A DNA stretch of 7,483 nucleotides from Angelakisella sp. (GTDB lineage: Bacteria; Bacillota; Clostridia; Oscillospirales; Ruminococcaceae): the NCBI GenBank assembly GCA_022795575.1, contig JAAWGY010000106.1:1-7483 (forward strand). The letters are read 5' to 3'. This document shows positions 1 to 6,071 of this stretch, piece by piece (position 1 is the stretch's first letter; every line of letters starts with the position of its first letter). The notes beneath the pieces are model-generated. The model saw only the letters and a program-made list of their open reading frames with translations. It ran no database searches and was not told the DNA's origin. A program made the translations under genes and the position numbers.

Positions 1-113
1 CGCGGCGGGCTGTTTTGGGGAGAAAGCGGCTACCCCTAACCCCGGCCGCGGTTTGCGCTTCCCCGTCAGGCGGCTACCAACCCGCAATAGCCCCCATCCC
101 CATCAAAACGCAA
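1..113. other. Gene-free left edge
   Basis: I see no credible gene here. The only structure is a 9-bp direct repeat, GCGGCTACC at 26-34 and 70-78, in GC-rich sequence beyond the terminator of the transporter gene. It may be the outer part of the dispersed repeat starting at 114, but the matching copy at the right end of the window is cut off at exactly this point, so it cannot be compared. Confidence 0.4.
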
Positions 114-253
114 CTGCCCAAAACCGCGGCCTAACGGCCTACAACAAAACGGCAGGGCCTGTGCCCAAAACACAAGCCCTGCCGTTGTAATAGTCGTCCT
201 GGGGAGTTTCGCTCCTGCGGGAGCGACCAGGGCCTGCGCGGCCCTGGACCTGC
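114..253 (-). repeat. Hairpin-rich dispersed repeat, left copy
   Basis: This stretch is an inverted copy of the sequence at 7346-7483. Over 114-212 against the reverse complement of 7385-7483 I count 96 of 99 identical bases. The rest is a series of hairpins whose arms differ between copies but stay paired: 210-215/220-225 (CGCTCC/GGAGCG, loop TGCG) and 227-234/240-247 (CCAGGGCC/GGCCCTGG). A further stem, GCCGGG/CCCGGC, follows at about 255-270. Read on the minus strand, the copy lies about 50 nt after the transporter stop codon and ends in a terminator hairpin. It is non-coding. A full-length consensus cannot be drawn from two copies. Confidence 0.85.
141..186 (-). terminator. Intrinsic terminator of the transporter gene
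   Basis: On the minus strand the arms AACGGCAGGGC (186-176) and GCCCTGCCGTT (158-148) pair. They extend through a T-G wobble and TGTG/CACA to a 16-bp stem with a 7-nt loop, followed by the T-rich tract TTTTGTTGT (149-141). It lies about 120 nt beyond the transporter stop codon and forms the distal part of the dispersed repeat. The same hairpin occurs in the right-end copy. Confidence 0.8.
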
Positions 254-304
254 GGCCGGGAAGCCCCGGCGGGCTCAACCTGTGGGACAGGCTGCTTCGT
301 GTAA

Positions 305-1636
305 TCAAAAAGCCACCTTCAATAGCAGCGCCACCGCGCAAAGCATCATCGCGCAAGGCACATACACATACCGCCCCAAGCTGTACCAAAGCTCCCCCGG
401 CGCCCTCCGCGCCCCCCGGGATACCTCATCCATCAAATCCTCCTGCGGCATCACCCAAAACCAGGATACCGCCCCCAACGTCGCCCCAATCGGAATGATG
501 TAAATCGAAACGATGTCCATCCAAGGCCCCCACCGAAAGATAGGCTCCATATGCACCCCTACCCCCAGGCAGATAACACAAAGCAGCACCAACACCCCGC
601 CCCGAGCCAGCCGTGGAAAACGATGGAGCAGCGATTCCCCCACCGCCTCAAACATATTTTGCAGCGAGCTTACCCCCGCAAAAACCATTGCCAGATAAAG
701 GATCACCGCAAAAATCCGCCCAAAAGGAATGTCCTGCAAAATCCGGGGCAGCGTCACAAACAGCAGCGACGGCCCCGCCCCAACATCCAGCCCGTAGGCA
801 AAGCAGGCCGGAATAATGACCAACGCAGCAACCAAAGCAGCAATGGTGTCAAATAGTGCCGTTTGCCGCGCCAGTGCGGCAACATCCATCTCCCGGTCCA
901 GGTAAGCCCCGTAAACAATCATCCCGCTGCCGGTGATGGAAAGGGAAAAGAAGGCCTGCCCCATCGCCCAAATCCAAACCATGGGGTCCAGCAGTTCCCC
1001 CCACCGGAAGGAGAACATATACCGGTATCCAGCCGCCGCCCCCGGTAAAAACGCTACCCGAACCGCCAAAATCAGGAAGATGATGAAAAAGACAGGCATC
1101 ATGACCTGGTTGCTCTTTTCAATGCTCCTGGCCCCGAACAGCAGCGTCAGCAGCGTTCCCACCACAACGATGATGTGGAAGGGTACCACCGAGTAGTCGG
1201 CCAGCGAAAAGGCGTCAAACCAGGCGGAGGGATCCGCCGTCATCAGGCTCCCGTCCAGCGCCCCGGCCAGCGCCTTCAGCACATACGAGATGATGGCGGC
1301 GTACCCAATGGCAATGCACATCGAGCCCGCCAGCGGAAGCCAGCCAACCACCCGTCCCGCCGTCTCCGCCCCCGCCCCCCGGCTGCGCCAGGCCATCCGG
1401 TAGGCGCCCAGGGTGCCGGTGCGGGCCCGCCGCCCCACCGCGTATTCCGCCGAAAGCCCAACCGTGCTGAACAGAGCCACAAAGATTAGGTAGGCGGCCA
1501 AAAATGCCCCGCCGCCGTTGCTCCCCATCTTGGCGGGAAAGCCCCATACATTGGCCATCCCCACCGCGGAGCCCACAGCAGAGAGGACAAAGCCCCAGCT
1601 GCTGGTAAACTGCCCCTTTTTCCGGTTTGTACTCAT
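305..1636 (-). CDS. Sodium-dependent transporter, NSS/SNF family
   Basis: A 443-residue integral membrane protein of the sodium:neurotransmitter symporter (LeuT-fold) family, expected to import an amino acid or amine with Na+ across the cytoplasmic membrane. The family hallmark is in TM1 (residues about 14-34): GSAVGMANVWGFP, the Na+/substrate-binding unwound helix, followed by GSNGGGAF. TM6 carries FFSLSITGSGMIVYGAYL (229-246), and TM8 has a serine pair (323-324) in FAGVSSLQNMFEA, where the Na2 site normally lies. Its length resembles the compact 11-helix bacterial members rather than LeuT (about 519 residues). The usual TM1 Arg after Trp is Gly32 here, so the classical extracellular salt-bridge gate is absent. 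ATG start, with a GGAGGAG-type ribosome site about 9-11 nt upstream (1646-1653). Monocistronic, with its own promoter and terminator. The substrate cannot be read from sequence. Confidence 0.93.
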   Translation of the reverse strand: MSTNRKKGQFTSSWGFVLSAVGSAVGMANVWGFPAKMGSNGGGAFLAAYLIFVALFSTVGLSAEYAVGRRARTGTLGAYRMAWRSRGAGAETAGRVVGWLPLAGSMCIAIGYAAIISYVLKALAGALDGSLMTADPSAWFDAFSLADYSVVPFHIIVVVGTLLTLLFGARSIEKSNQVMMPVFFIIFLILAVRVAFLPGAAAGYRYMFSFRWGELLDPMVWIWAMGQAFFSLSITGSGMIVYGAYLDREMDVAALARQTALFDTIAALVAALVIIPACFAYGLDVGAGPSLLFVTLPRILQDIPFGRIFAVILYLAMVFAGVSSLQNMFEAVGESLLHRFPRLARGGVLVLLCVICLGVGVHMEPIFRWGPWMDIVSIYIIPIGATLGAVSWFWVMPQEDLMDEVSRGARRAPGELWYSLGRYVYVPCAMMLCAVALLLKVAF

Positions 1637-1694
1637 AGGTGGTAGCTCCTCCTAAATGTAGTGTATTGATTTGAAGCGTCAAAGTGCAGCTACT

Positions 1695-1723
1695 ATTATA
1701 CCGGGATATCCGCAGGGAGTCAA
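1695..1723 (-). promoter_or_regulatory. Sigma-A-type promoter of the transporter gene
   Basis: On the minus strand TTGACT (1723-1718) is followed by a 17-bp spacer and TATAAT (1700-1695), a near-perfect vegetative promoter. Transcription should start near 1688 and give a leader of about 50 nt before the ATG at 1636. The left end of a MITE lies only 19 bp upstream of the -35 box (1743). Confidence 0.85.
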
Positions 1724-1739
1724 CGGTGGTCTGCTGTTC

Positions 1740-1828
1740 TAAGAGCCTGTTCAGGATCTCCCGGTGCGCCGAATGGACGGAAAAGGCCCGTTCATTCGGC
1801 GCACCGGGAGAGCTTGGATAGCCTCTAA
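1740..1828. mobile_element. Short MITE-like palindrome, copy 1 (83 bp plus TAA duplication)
   Basis: The element spans 1743-1825 and is flanked on both sides by TAA (1740-1742 and 1826-1828), a 3-bp target duplication. Its arms 1743-1774 and 1794-1825 form an imperfect inverted repeat of 32 bp with 27 matching positions, and pairing continues almost to the centre. Both arms carry the inner motif GGTGCGCCGAAT, so this copy has two ends of the same type, unlike copies 2 and 3. There is no coding capacity. It lies between the lipoprotein terminator and the transporter promoter. The outermost bases GAGCCTGTTCA resemble IS5-family ends, which is a resemblance from memory rather than a search result. 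Confidence 0.8.
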
Positions 1829-1841
1829 CGGTTGGCTTTTT

Positions 1842-1881
1842 GACAAAATCCCCCATCCGCTGCTACCGGCGGATGGGGGAT
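1842..1881 (-). terminator. Intrinsic terminator of the lipoprotein gene
   Basis: A perfect 13-bp stem, ATCCCCCATCCGC (1881-1869 read on the minus strand) with GCGGATGGGGGAT (1860-1848), has an 8-nt loop and is followed on the minus strand by TTTTGTC. It begins about 11 nt after the lipoprotein stop codon. The T-tract is short, but the stem is very stable. Confidence 0.85.
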
Positions 1882-1891
1882 CTTTCGGTTT

Positions 1892-3157
1892 TCAGTACGG
1901 GAGGCTGTACCTCTCCACCCGCCAGCCTGACGGGGTCTCTTGCAGAACGATTTCGCTGTACCGCATGGAAAAGGGCTCCGGGCTTTCCTCCCCGAGCTCT
2001 TCCGGGGCGCAGTAGAAGGAGTACCGGGAAAGGTGGATGAAATGATCGTACTGGGCGCTTAGGGCGTAGCGGTCCCCGGGCAGGTAATAGAGGTTGGTGC
2101 CCCGGGCGCCGTCCCGGAAGTACAGCTTGCGCTCGTTGCCCCACCCGGCAAAGGTGCCGCCGTCCGCGCTTCGGTTCAGCTCATCAAAAAGCCCGGCGGT
2201 AAAAACCGAGAGCATATCCTGGTAGAAGTCCTCCCAGCCCTGGTATAGCTTCCCTTGGTAGAGGGTGTAGTGATACCCGCCAATTTCCTGGGTAAGGGTA
2301 GGGTCAAAGCCGGAAAGGTCGTCTCCGGGGAAGTGGGAGGCGTCCACCTGGAAGGTCTGTGTCAGCCCCTCCGCCCGCTCCAGCAGCGCCCACTGCTCCG
2401 GGGTGAGGAAGTCCCCCTCCCCAAAGAGGCATCCCGCCAGGGCGTAGGCGGTGGGGCGGCAGTCCCAGCCGGTGTATTTCCAGCTGCCCTCCGGCCCCAG
2501 GGTGACGTAGAGGCGTCCCCCGGCGGGCTGGGAATATTCGTAGTGCAGCTCCAGGTCGATGGTCAGGGCATCCCCATCCCTAACATAGGTGTAGGTGATC
2601 TCCGGGCGCTCCCCCACGCCGCCGCCACCGCCGGCCCAGTAGCCACTTAGCGCCGGGTCGTAATAATCGCTGTCCCGCAGGCGCTCGGTGGAAACCCCAA
2701 AATACCGCTGCACCCGTTCCTCAAAAAGCTCCTGGGGAAAGAACCAGCCGCTCCCCTCCCCCAGCTCCGGATGGGTGTAGTGCTCCAGCTTATATTCATA
2801 GTCTTCATCAAAGGTGGTGGACAAAAACCACCCCCAGTAATCCGCGGTGGAAAGCTCCTCCGGATGGCTCCAGCTGGTGCCCATATTGAGCAGGCTCACC
2901 ATCTTGGCCACCAGGCGGACAGAGCCGTCCTTGGGGGTGGATTCCTCCGCCCCGTAGGTCATGACGATCTCCCGCACCAGCGCCTCCTCCGACTGAGACG
3001 GCTCCGGTGCTGGCTCCTGCTCCTGCGGCGGGGGCTGGGTGGACAAGGAGGAGGGGGACTTTGGGGCCTCGGAGGAGGGCCGGGCCCGGGAATTTTCCCC
3101 ACAGGCCGTCAAAAGCAGCAGGGCGGTGGATAGAAAAAGACACAGTGTTTTTTTCAT
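1892..3157 (-). CDS. Secreted lipoprotein of unknown function
   Basis: A 421-residue predicted lipoprotein anchored to the outer face of the membrane. The signal peptide (residues 1-18: MKK, then a Leu-rich core) ends in the lipobox LTAC with the lipidated Cys at 19. A Pro/Ser/Gln/Glu-rich linker follows (about 21-60), then two globular regions: about 60-240, rich in Trp/Tyr/Gly with a run of five glycines, and about 240-421. The second contains YHYTLYQGKLYQGWEDFYQD and later GARGTNLYYLPGDRY, which recalls the IseA/DL-endopeptidase-inhibitor-like domains of clostridial lipoproteins. That link is from memory and tentative. I chose ATG 3157 because GGGAGG (3170-3165) sits 7 nt upstream; the in-frame TTG at 3172 overlaps this site. 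I found no convincing promoter in the 268-bp gap shared with the divergent methyltransferase gene. No enzyme motif is recognised. Confidence 0.85.
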   Translation of the reverse strand: MKKTLCLFLSTALLLLTACGENSRARPSSEAPKSPSSLSTQPPPQEQEPAPEPSQSEEALVREIVMTYGAEESTPKDGSVRLVAKMVSLLNMGTSWSHPEELSTADYWGWFLSTTFDEDYEYKLEHYTHPELGEGSGWFFPQELFEERVQRYFGVSTERLRDSDYYDPALSGYWAGGGGGVGERPEITYTYVRDGDALTIDLELHYEYSQPAGGRLYVTLGPEGSWKYTGWDCRPTAYALAGCLFGEGDFLTPEQWALLERAEGLTQTFQVDASHFPGDDLSGFDPTLTQEIGGYHYTLYQGKLYQGWEDFYQDMLSVFTAGLFDELNRSADGGTFAGWGNERKLYFRDGARGTNLYYLPGDRYALSAQYDHFIHLSRYSFYCAPEELGEESPEPFSMRYSEIVLQETPSGWRVERYSLPY

Positions 3158-3321
3158 AGGATGGCCTCCCAATCACTTTATTTTGGTTCCTTACAAGGGA
3201 TATAACGACGGAGAAGGGGGAAATATTGCATCTGGTTGGAAATAAAAGGGAGCGTGAGCGAAAAGCCCCGCAAACAAAAAAATTTTGTGGTCTGATTCCC
3301 GTGGCAGGCTTTGCGGCAAGC

Positions 3322-3358
3322 CTGGCATCATGTCCTCTTTTATGGTACAATGATGCCA
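3322..3358 (+). promoter_or_regulatory. Promoter of the methyltransferase gene, with a bracketing inverted repeat
   Basis: An extended -10 element, TGGTACAAT (TACAAT at 3346-3351), has a weak -35 CTGGCA (3322-3327) at 18-bp spacing. A perfect 9-bp inverted repeat, TGGCATCAT (3323-3331) and ATGATGCCA (3350-3358), brackets the spacer, overlapping the -35 and the end of the -10. It could be an operator, but no regulator is visible nearby. Confidence 0.6.
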
Positions 3359-3425
3359 TTCCACACCTTCACGCCAAAAGCCTGTCACAGCTGCCCACAA
3401 AAAACACCACAGGGAGGCCACCGTG

Positions 3426-3905
3426 ATGAACCACTTCGCCATCTACCCCTTCCCCTTCGGCCAGCTCAAAATCGGGTACGAAAATAACGCGGTAACACTC
3501 CTCCGGAAAACCGAGGCCCCCGCCTCCCCGGCCAACCGTACCAGCCTCACCGACCTTGCCTACCGGCAGGTTATGGAGTACCTGTCCGGCCAGCGCAGAA
3601 GCTTCGATTTCCCCTACCGGCTAACCGGTACCGACTTCCAGCAGCGTGTATGGCAGGCGCTGTGCAGAATCCCCTATGGGCAAACCGCTACCTATAAAGA
3701 GATCGCCGCCGCTGTGGGCAACCCCAACGCCTGCCGGGCCGTAGGGATGGCCAACAACCGGAACCCCATCACTATGGTGGTCCCCTGCCACCGGGTCATT
3801 GGAGCGAGCGGTAAGCTGGTAGGCTACGCCGGCGGCCTGGAAATGAAGCAGGCGCTGCTCAGCCTGGAGCGCCGCGCCGCCGGAACAGATCCCCCCAAGC
3901 GATAG
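3426..3905 (+). CDS. ogt: Methylated-DNA--[protein]-cysteine S-methyltransferase
   Basis: A 159-residue cytoplasmic suicide repair protein that moves the methyl group from O6-methylguanine (and O4-methylthymine) in DNA to its own cysteine. The active-site motif PCHRVIG is at 120-126, with the acceptor Cys121. The DNA-binding helix-turn-helix contains CRAVGMANNRNP (103-114) with the Arg that enters the helix. DFQQRVWQAL and the Pro-Tyr-Gly turn (83-85) open the C-terminal domain, which ends with GYAGGLEMKQALLSLE. The N-terminal domain (1-65) is short, as in Ogt-type proteins without an Ada sensor. I start at ATG 3426, 8 nt after AGGGAGG (3411-3417); the preceding in-frame GTG at 3423 would add one residue. 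It is monocistronic, divergent from the lipoprotein gene and convergent with the HAD gene. The symbol ogt is a family assignment. Confidence 0.93.
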   Translation: MNHFAIYPFPFGQLKIGYENNAVTLLRKTEAPASPANRTSLTDLAYRQVMEYLSGQRRSFDFPYRLTGTDFQQRVWQALCRIPYGQTATYKEIAAAVGNPNACRAVGMANNRNPITMVVPCHRVIGASGKLVGYAGGLEMKQALLSLERRAAGTDPPKR

Positions 3906-3916
3906 CCCCCTGTGCC

Positions 3917-3940
3917 AAAAAAAGCGGGCAGCACCACCCG
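3917..3940 (-). terminator. Weak candidate terminator of the kinase-hydrolase operon
   Basis: On the minus strand CGGGT (3940-3936) can pair with GCCCG (3929-3925, including a T-G wobble) over a 6-nt loop, followed by C and then seven T (3923-3917). The stem is short. It lies 122 nt past the present HAD stop codon, but would have been about 37 nt past the stop used before the MITE insertion, which supports it as the original operon terminator. Confidence 0.4.
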
Positions 3941-3987
3941 TCAGCCCCTTACCGCCCAAGCCCGTGTGCCGCCCCGTTATTCCTTCC

Positions 3988-4099
3988 TTAGCGCCTGTTC
4001 AGCATCTCCCTGCACGCCGCTTTGGTAGGGCTTATCCCGCCCTGCGGCGTAAAAATCCCTGTCAATTCGGCGCACCAGGAGATGCTGAACAGGCGCTTA
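3988..4099 (-). mobile_element. MITE-like element, copy 2 (106 bp plus TTA duplication)
   Basis: The element spans 3991-4096 and is flanked by TTA at 3988-3990 and 4097-4099. The outermost 19 bp, GCGCCTGTTCAGCATCTCC, are repeated perfectly in inverted form. Inside, the right end has GGTGCGCCGAATTG and the left end TGCACGCCGC, so the ends are distinguishable and the copy is inverted relative to copy 3. Internal complementary segments (ACGCCGC with GCGGCGT, AGGGC with GCCCT) let the whole element fold into one long hairpin. It encodes no transposase. It inserted within the 3' end of the HAD hydrolase gene and supplies that gene's present last codons and stop. Confidence 0.85.
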
Positions 4100-4760
4100 G
4101 CAGGAACGCCGTAAGTTCCTCCACCGTGTCCAGCTGAACCGTGCAGCCGGAGGGCTCCGCTTCCCGGCCGGGATGGTGGGAAAACCCGAAGCCATAGTAG
4201 ACCGCGGCAAAATCCACACCGCTCTCCCGGGCGCCGGTAAGGTCAAGGTTGCTGTCCCCCACCAGTACCACCTGCCGGGGATCCTCCACCCCCAGCTGTG
4301 CCATCGCCGCCCGGACAACGTCCGCCTTGGTGGCGATCCCCGCCGCCGGGTCCCGGCCCTGTACCCAGTCCAGCCTTTGGGCAAAGCCAAACCGCTTGGC
4401 CAGCTCCCGGGCGCCGGGCTGGCGCTTCATGGTGGCCAGGGAGGTCCGAACCCCCGCCCCGCGCAGCGCCTCCAGCAGGGGGAAGATGCCGGGGTAAACC
4501 CGCCCCATAAACATCCGCTCCTCGTAAAGGGCGCGGTAGAAGGCGATGACCTCCTTCAGCCGCGCCTCGTCCTCCCAGCGGAACCACCTGCCAAAGGTCT
4601 GCTCCGGGGGCGGGCCGATGAACCAGGAGAGGGGGATGCCCTCCGGCAGGGTGAGCCCGTACCGCTGGATGGTAATCCGGGCGGCCTCCCCGATGGCCTC
4701 GTAGCTGTCTAAAAGGGTGCCGTCCATATCAAAAAGCACGGTGCGGTAGCGGCAAGACAA
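4062..4760 (-). CDS. HAD-superfamily hydrolase with a MITE-encoded C-terminal tail
   Basis: A 232-residue HAD subfamily IA phosphatase, related to phosphoglycolate-phosphatase-like and PpaX-like enzymes. All four motifs are present: DMDGTLLDS (nucleophile Asp11, acid Asp13), Thr110 in SLATMK, Lys145 in TKADVV, and GDSNLDLTGA (Asp169, Asp173) for Mg2+. A helical C1 cap occupies about residues 17-90. The substrate is unknown. The start is TTG at 4760: an in-frame stop (TGA, 4766-4764) lies two codons upstream, and the nearby ATGs at 4771 and 4767 are out of frame. The last 11 residues (222-232, SACSASPGAPN) and the TGA stop are encoded inside the MITE at 3991-4096. Without it the protein would end LLRKE at 224 residues. 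All catalytic motifs lie upstream of the insertion, so activity is probably kept. It is the second gene of an operon, 26 nt after the PfkB kinase stop codon. Confidence 0.9.
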   Translation of the reverse strand: MSCRYRTVLFDMDGTLLDSYEAIGEAARITIQRYGLTLPEGIPLSWFIGPPPEQTFGRWFRWEDEARLKEVIAFYRALYEERMFMGRVYPGIFPLLEALRGAGVRTSLATMKRQPGARELAKRFGFAQRLDWVQGRDPAAGIATKADVVRAAMAQLGVEDPRQVVLVGDSNLDLTGARESGVDFAAVYYGFGFSHHPGREAEPSGCTVQLDTVEELTAFLLSACSASPGAPN

Positions 4761-4770
4761 GGTTCATCCA

Positions 4771-4776
4771 TCCTTT
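4771..4776 (-). promoter_or_regulatory. Ribosome binding site supporting the TTG start of the HAD gene
   Basis: AAAGGA on the minus strand (4776-4771) lies 10 nt before TTG 4760, in the gap after the kinase gene. It is weaker than the AGGAGG sites of neighbouring genes. Together with the TTG codon this suggests modest translation or coupling to the upstream kinase. Confidence 0.5.
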
Positions 4777-4786
4777 CTGTCGGGGG

Positions 4787-5725
4787 CTATTGCTGCATCG
4801 CAAGAAATGCCAGGATCTGCTCCCGGTCCTTTACGGCGGCGGTGGAGCCGGTGGCGGTGACGCAGACCGCCGCCGCGGCGGTCCCAAACCGGCAGCACTG
4901 GTAAAAATCCTCCCCGTGGAGCAGGGCGCTGATAAACCCGGCCGCAAAGTTATCCCCCGCCCCGGTAGAATCCAGCGCCTTAACCGGGAAGGCGGGCAGG
5001 GTAAAGCAATCCTCCCGGCTGCGGCAGAGGCATCCGGCAGGGCCGGTTTTAATCACCACATGGCCCACCCCCATCTCCAGCAGCGCCGCCGCCATATCCG
5101 GGTAGCTGTCCCGGCCGGTGTAGTAGGCGGCCTCGTTTTCGTTGGGGAAGATGTAGTCGATGTAAGGCAGGGCCTCCCGAACATCGGCGAGGGTAAGCTG
5201 CCGGAAGGAGGGCATCTTGGTATCGGCGCAGATGATGGCGCCCTGGTCCTTTGCCTGGCGCACCAGGGCCAGCAGACGCTGGGGATCGTCCAGGGGGGCC
5301 CGGAAGAGGCTGGCCAGCGAGAGCACCCGGTAGCCGGAAAGTCCGCTTAGGGCGGGGGAAAAGAAGGGCAGCTTGGCGGCGGGGGAGCTGATGGACTGCC
5401 GCTCCCCGCCCGGCTCCACCAGCAGGTTGGCAACCGGGGTGGCCCCCTCCGGGGAACGGACGACGCCGCCGGTGGAAAGGCCGTTTGCCTCCATCGCCGA
5501 AAGGATCAGGTCCCCCGCGGTATCGCCGCCGATTCCGCAGATCAGGTGGACCGGGTGCCCCAGCCGGGTGAGGATCACCGACTCGTTAAAAGCATCGCCC
5601 CCCACGCTGAGGGAGATTGCCTGGGCCCGGTAGACATTCTTTTGGACAGGGGTACGGTCCCAGCCCAGGGTGATGCAGTCGACGATGGCTTGTCCCAGGC
5701 AGACAACTTGGGGTTGTTGGATCAC
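4787..5725 (-). CDS. PfkB-family carbohydrate kinase
   Basis: A 312-residue ribokinase-like (PfkB) kinase that should transfer phosphate from ATP to a sugar or nucleoside hydroxyl in the cytoplasm. The first signature is around VGGDAFNES (41-49, the substrate-side Gly-Gly and Asn), followed by GIGGDTAGD (64-72). FPNENEA (193-199) and IKTG (225-228) border the active site. The second signature is DSTGAGDNFAAGF (252-264), with GAGD forming the anion hole and Asp258 as catalytic base. The length is typical of the family. The start is GTG 5725, with a strong AAGGAGG site (5741-5735) 9 nt upstream. It is the first gene of an operon with the HAD hydrolase and is driven by a consensus promoter at 5827-5855. 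Substrate (fructose-like, ribose-like or other) cannot be decided; with no transporter or regulator next to it, context does not help. Confidence 0.93.
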   Translation of the reverse strand: MIQQPQVVCLGQAIVDCITLGWDRTPVQKNVYRAQAISLSVGGDAFNESVILTRLGHPVHLICGIGGDTAGDLILSAMEANGLSTGGVVRSPEGATPVANLLVEPGGERQSISSPAAKLPFFSPALSGLSGYRVLSLASLFRAPLDDPQRLLALVRQAKDQGAIICADTKMPSFRQLTLADVREALPYIDYIFPNENEAAYYTGRDSYPDMAAALLEMGVGHVVIKTGPAGCLCRSREDCFTLPAFPVKALDSTGAGDNFAAGFISALLHGEDFYQCCRFGTAAAAVCVTATGSTAAVKDREQILAFLAMQQ

Positions 5726-5826
5726 GGAAAAGCGCCTCCTTCTTTTCGCCCGTTTTTGGGCATAAGCATTCGCAAAATTTGCCCGCCAAGCTGCGTGTTT
5801 CGGTCGTTGGTACAGCTTCTGCTACT

Positions 5827-5855
5827 ATCATAAGCTTAGGTGATGGCAGTGTCAA
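5827..5855 (-). promoter_or_regulatory. Consensus promoter of the kinase-hydrolase operon
   Basis: On the minus strand TTGACA (5855-5850) is followed by a 17-bp spacer and TATGAT (5832-5827). The start would be near 5820, giving a leader of about 95 nt before the GTG at 5725. The leader contains a small palindrome, GCAAAATTTGC (5772-5782), but no riboswitch that I recognise. Confidence 0.85.
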
Positions 5856-5892
5856 GGCTTTCTTGGATGTCTTCACCTGCGGTTTTGGCCCC

Positions 5893-6059
5893 TTAGAGCC
5901 TATTCAAGATCTCCCGGTGCGCCGAATTGGCGGGGATTTTTTTGCCCCGCAAGGCAAAAAACCGTAGGAATACTTGCTGTATTGCAAGGTTTTTTAACGC
6001 AGCGGGGCGAAAAAAGACCTGCCAAGGCGGCGTGCAGGGAGATTTTGAATAGGCTCTTA
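5893..6059 (+). mobile_element. MITE-like element, copy 3 (161 bp plus TTA duplication)
   Basis: The element spans 5896-6056, flanked by TTA at 5893-5895 and 6057-6059. The first and last 20 bp are inverted copies with one mismatch (GAGCCTATTCAAGATCTCCC against the same with A at position 13). The left end continues GGTGCGCCGAATTGGC; the right end, read inward, continues TGCACGCCGCCTTGGCAGG. The interior has further pairing segments (GCCCCGC with GCGGGGC, AAAAAACC with GGTTTTTT), so the whole element can form a single long hairpin. It has no open reading frame of note and sits between the divergent promoters of the kinase operon and the DUF362 gene. It is the longest and best-preserved of the three copies here. 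Confidence 0.87.
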
Positions 6060-6071
6060 TGACACACGGCA

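Noticed and set aside
1215..1856. Minus-strand open frame of 213 codons overlapping the start of the transporter gene
   Set aside because: It runs through MITE copy 1, the transporter promoter and the transporter coding region in another frame, and is Gly/Arg-rich low-complexity sequence.
3158..3172. In-frame TTG at 3172 as the lipoprotein start
   Set aside because: It would overlap the GGGAGG ribosome site and put five residues before a normal MKK signal-peptide start at ATG 3157.
3305..3324. Small hairpin CAGGCTT/AAGCCTG upstream of the methyltransferase gene
   Set aside because: It lies upstream of the -10 element, so it would not be in the mRNA, and it has no T-tract to act as a terminator for anything.
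4765..4771. ATG codons at 4771 and 4767 as starts for the HAD hydrolase
   Set aside because: Both are out of frame with the DMDGT motif, and an in-frame TGA lies at 4766-4764, so TTG 4760 is the first usable start.
1743..6056. CRISPR array made of the three repeated elements
   Set aside because: The copies differ in length and orientation, are over 2 kb apart, and have transposon-like ends and duplications rather than regular repeats and spacers.
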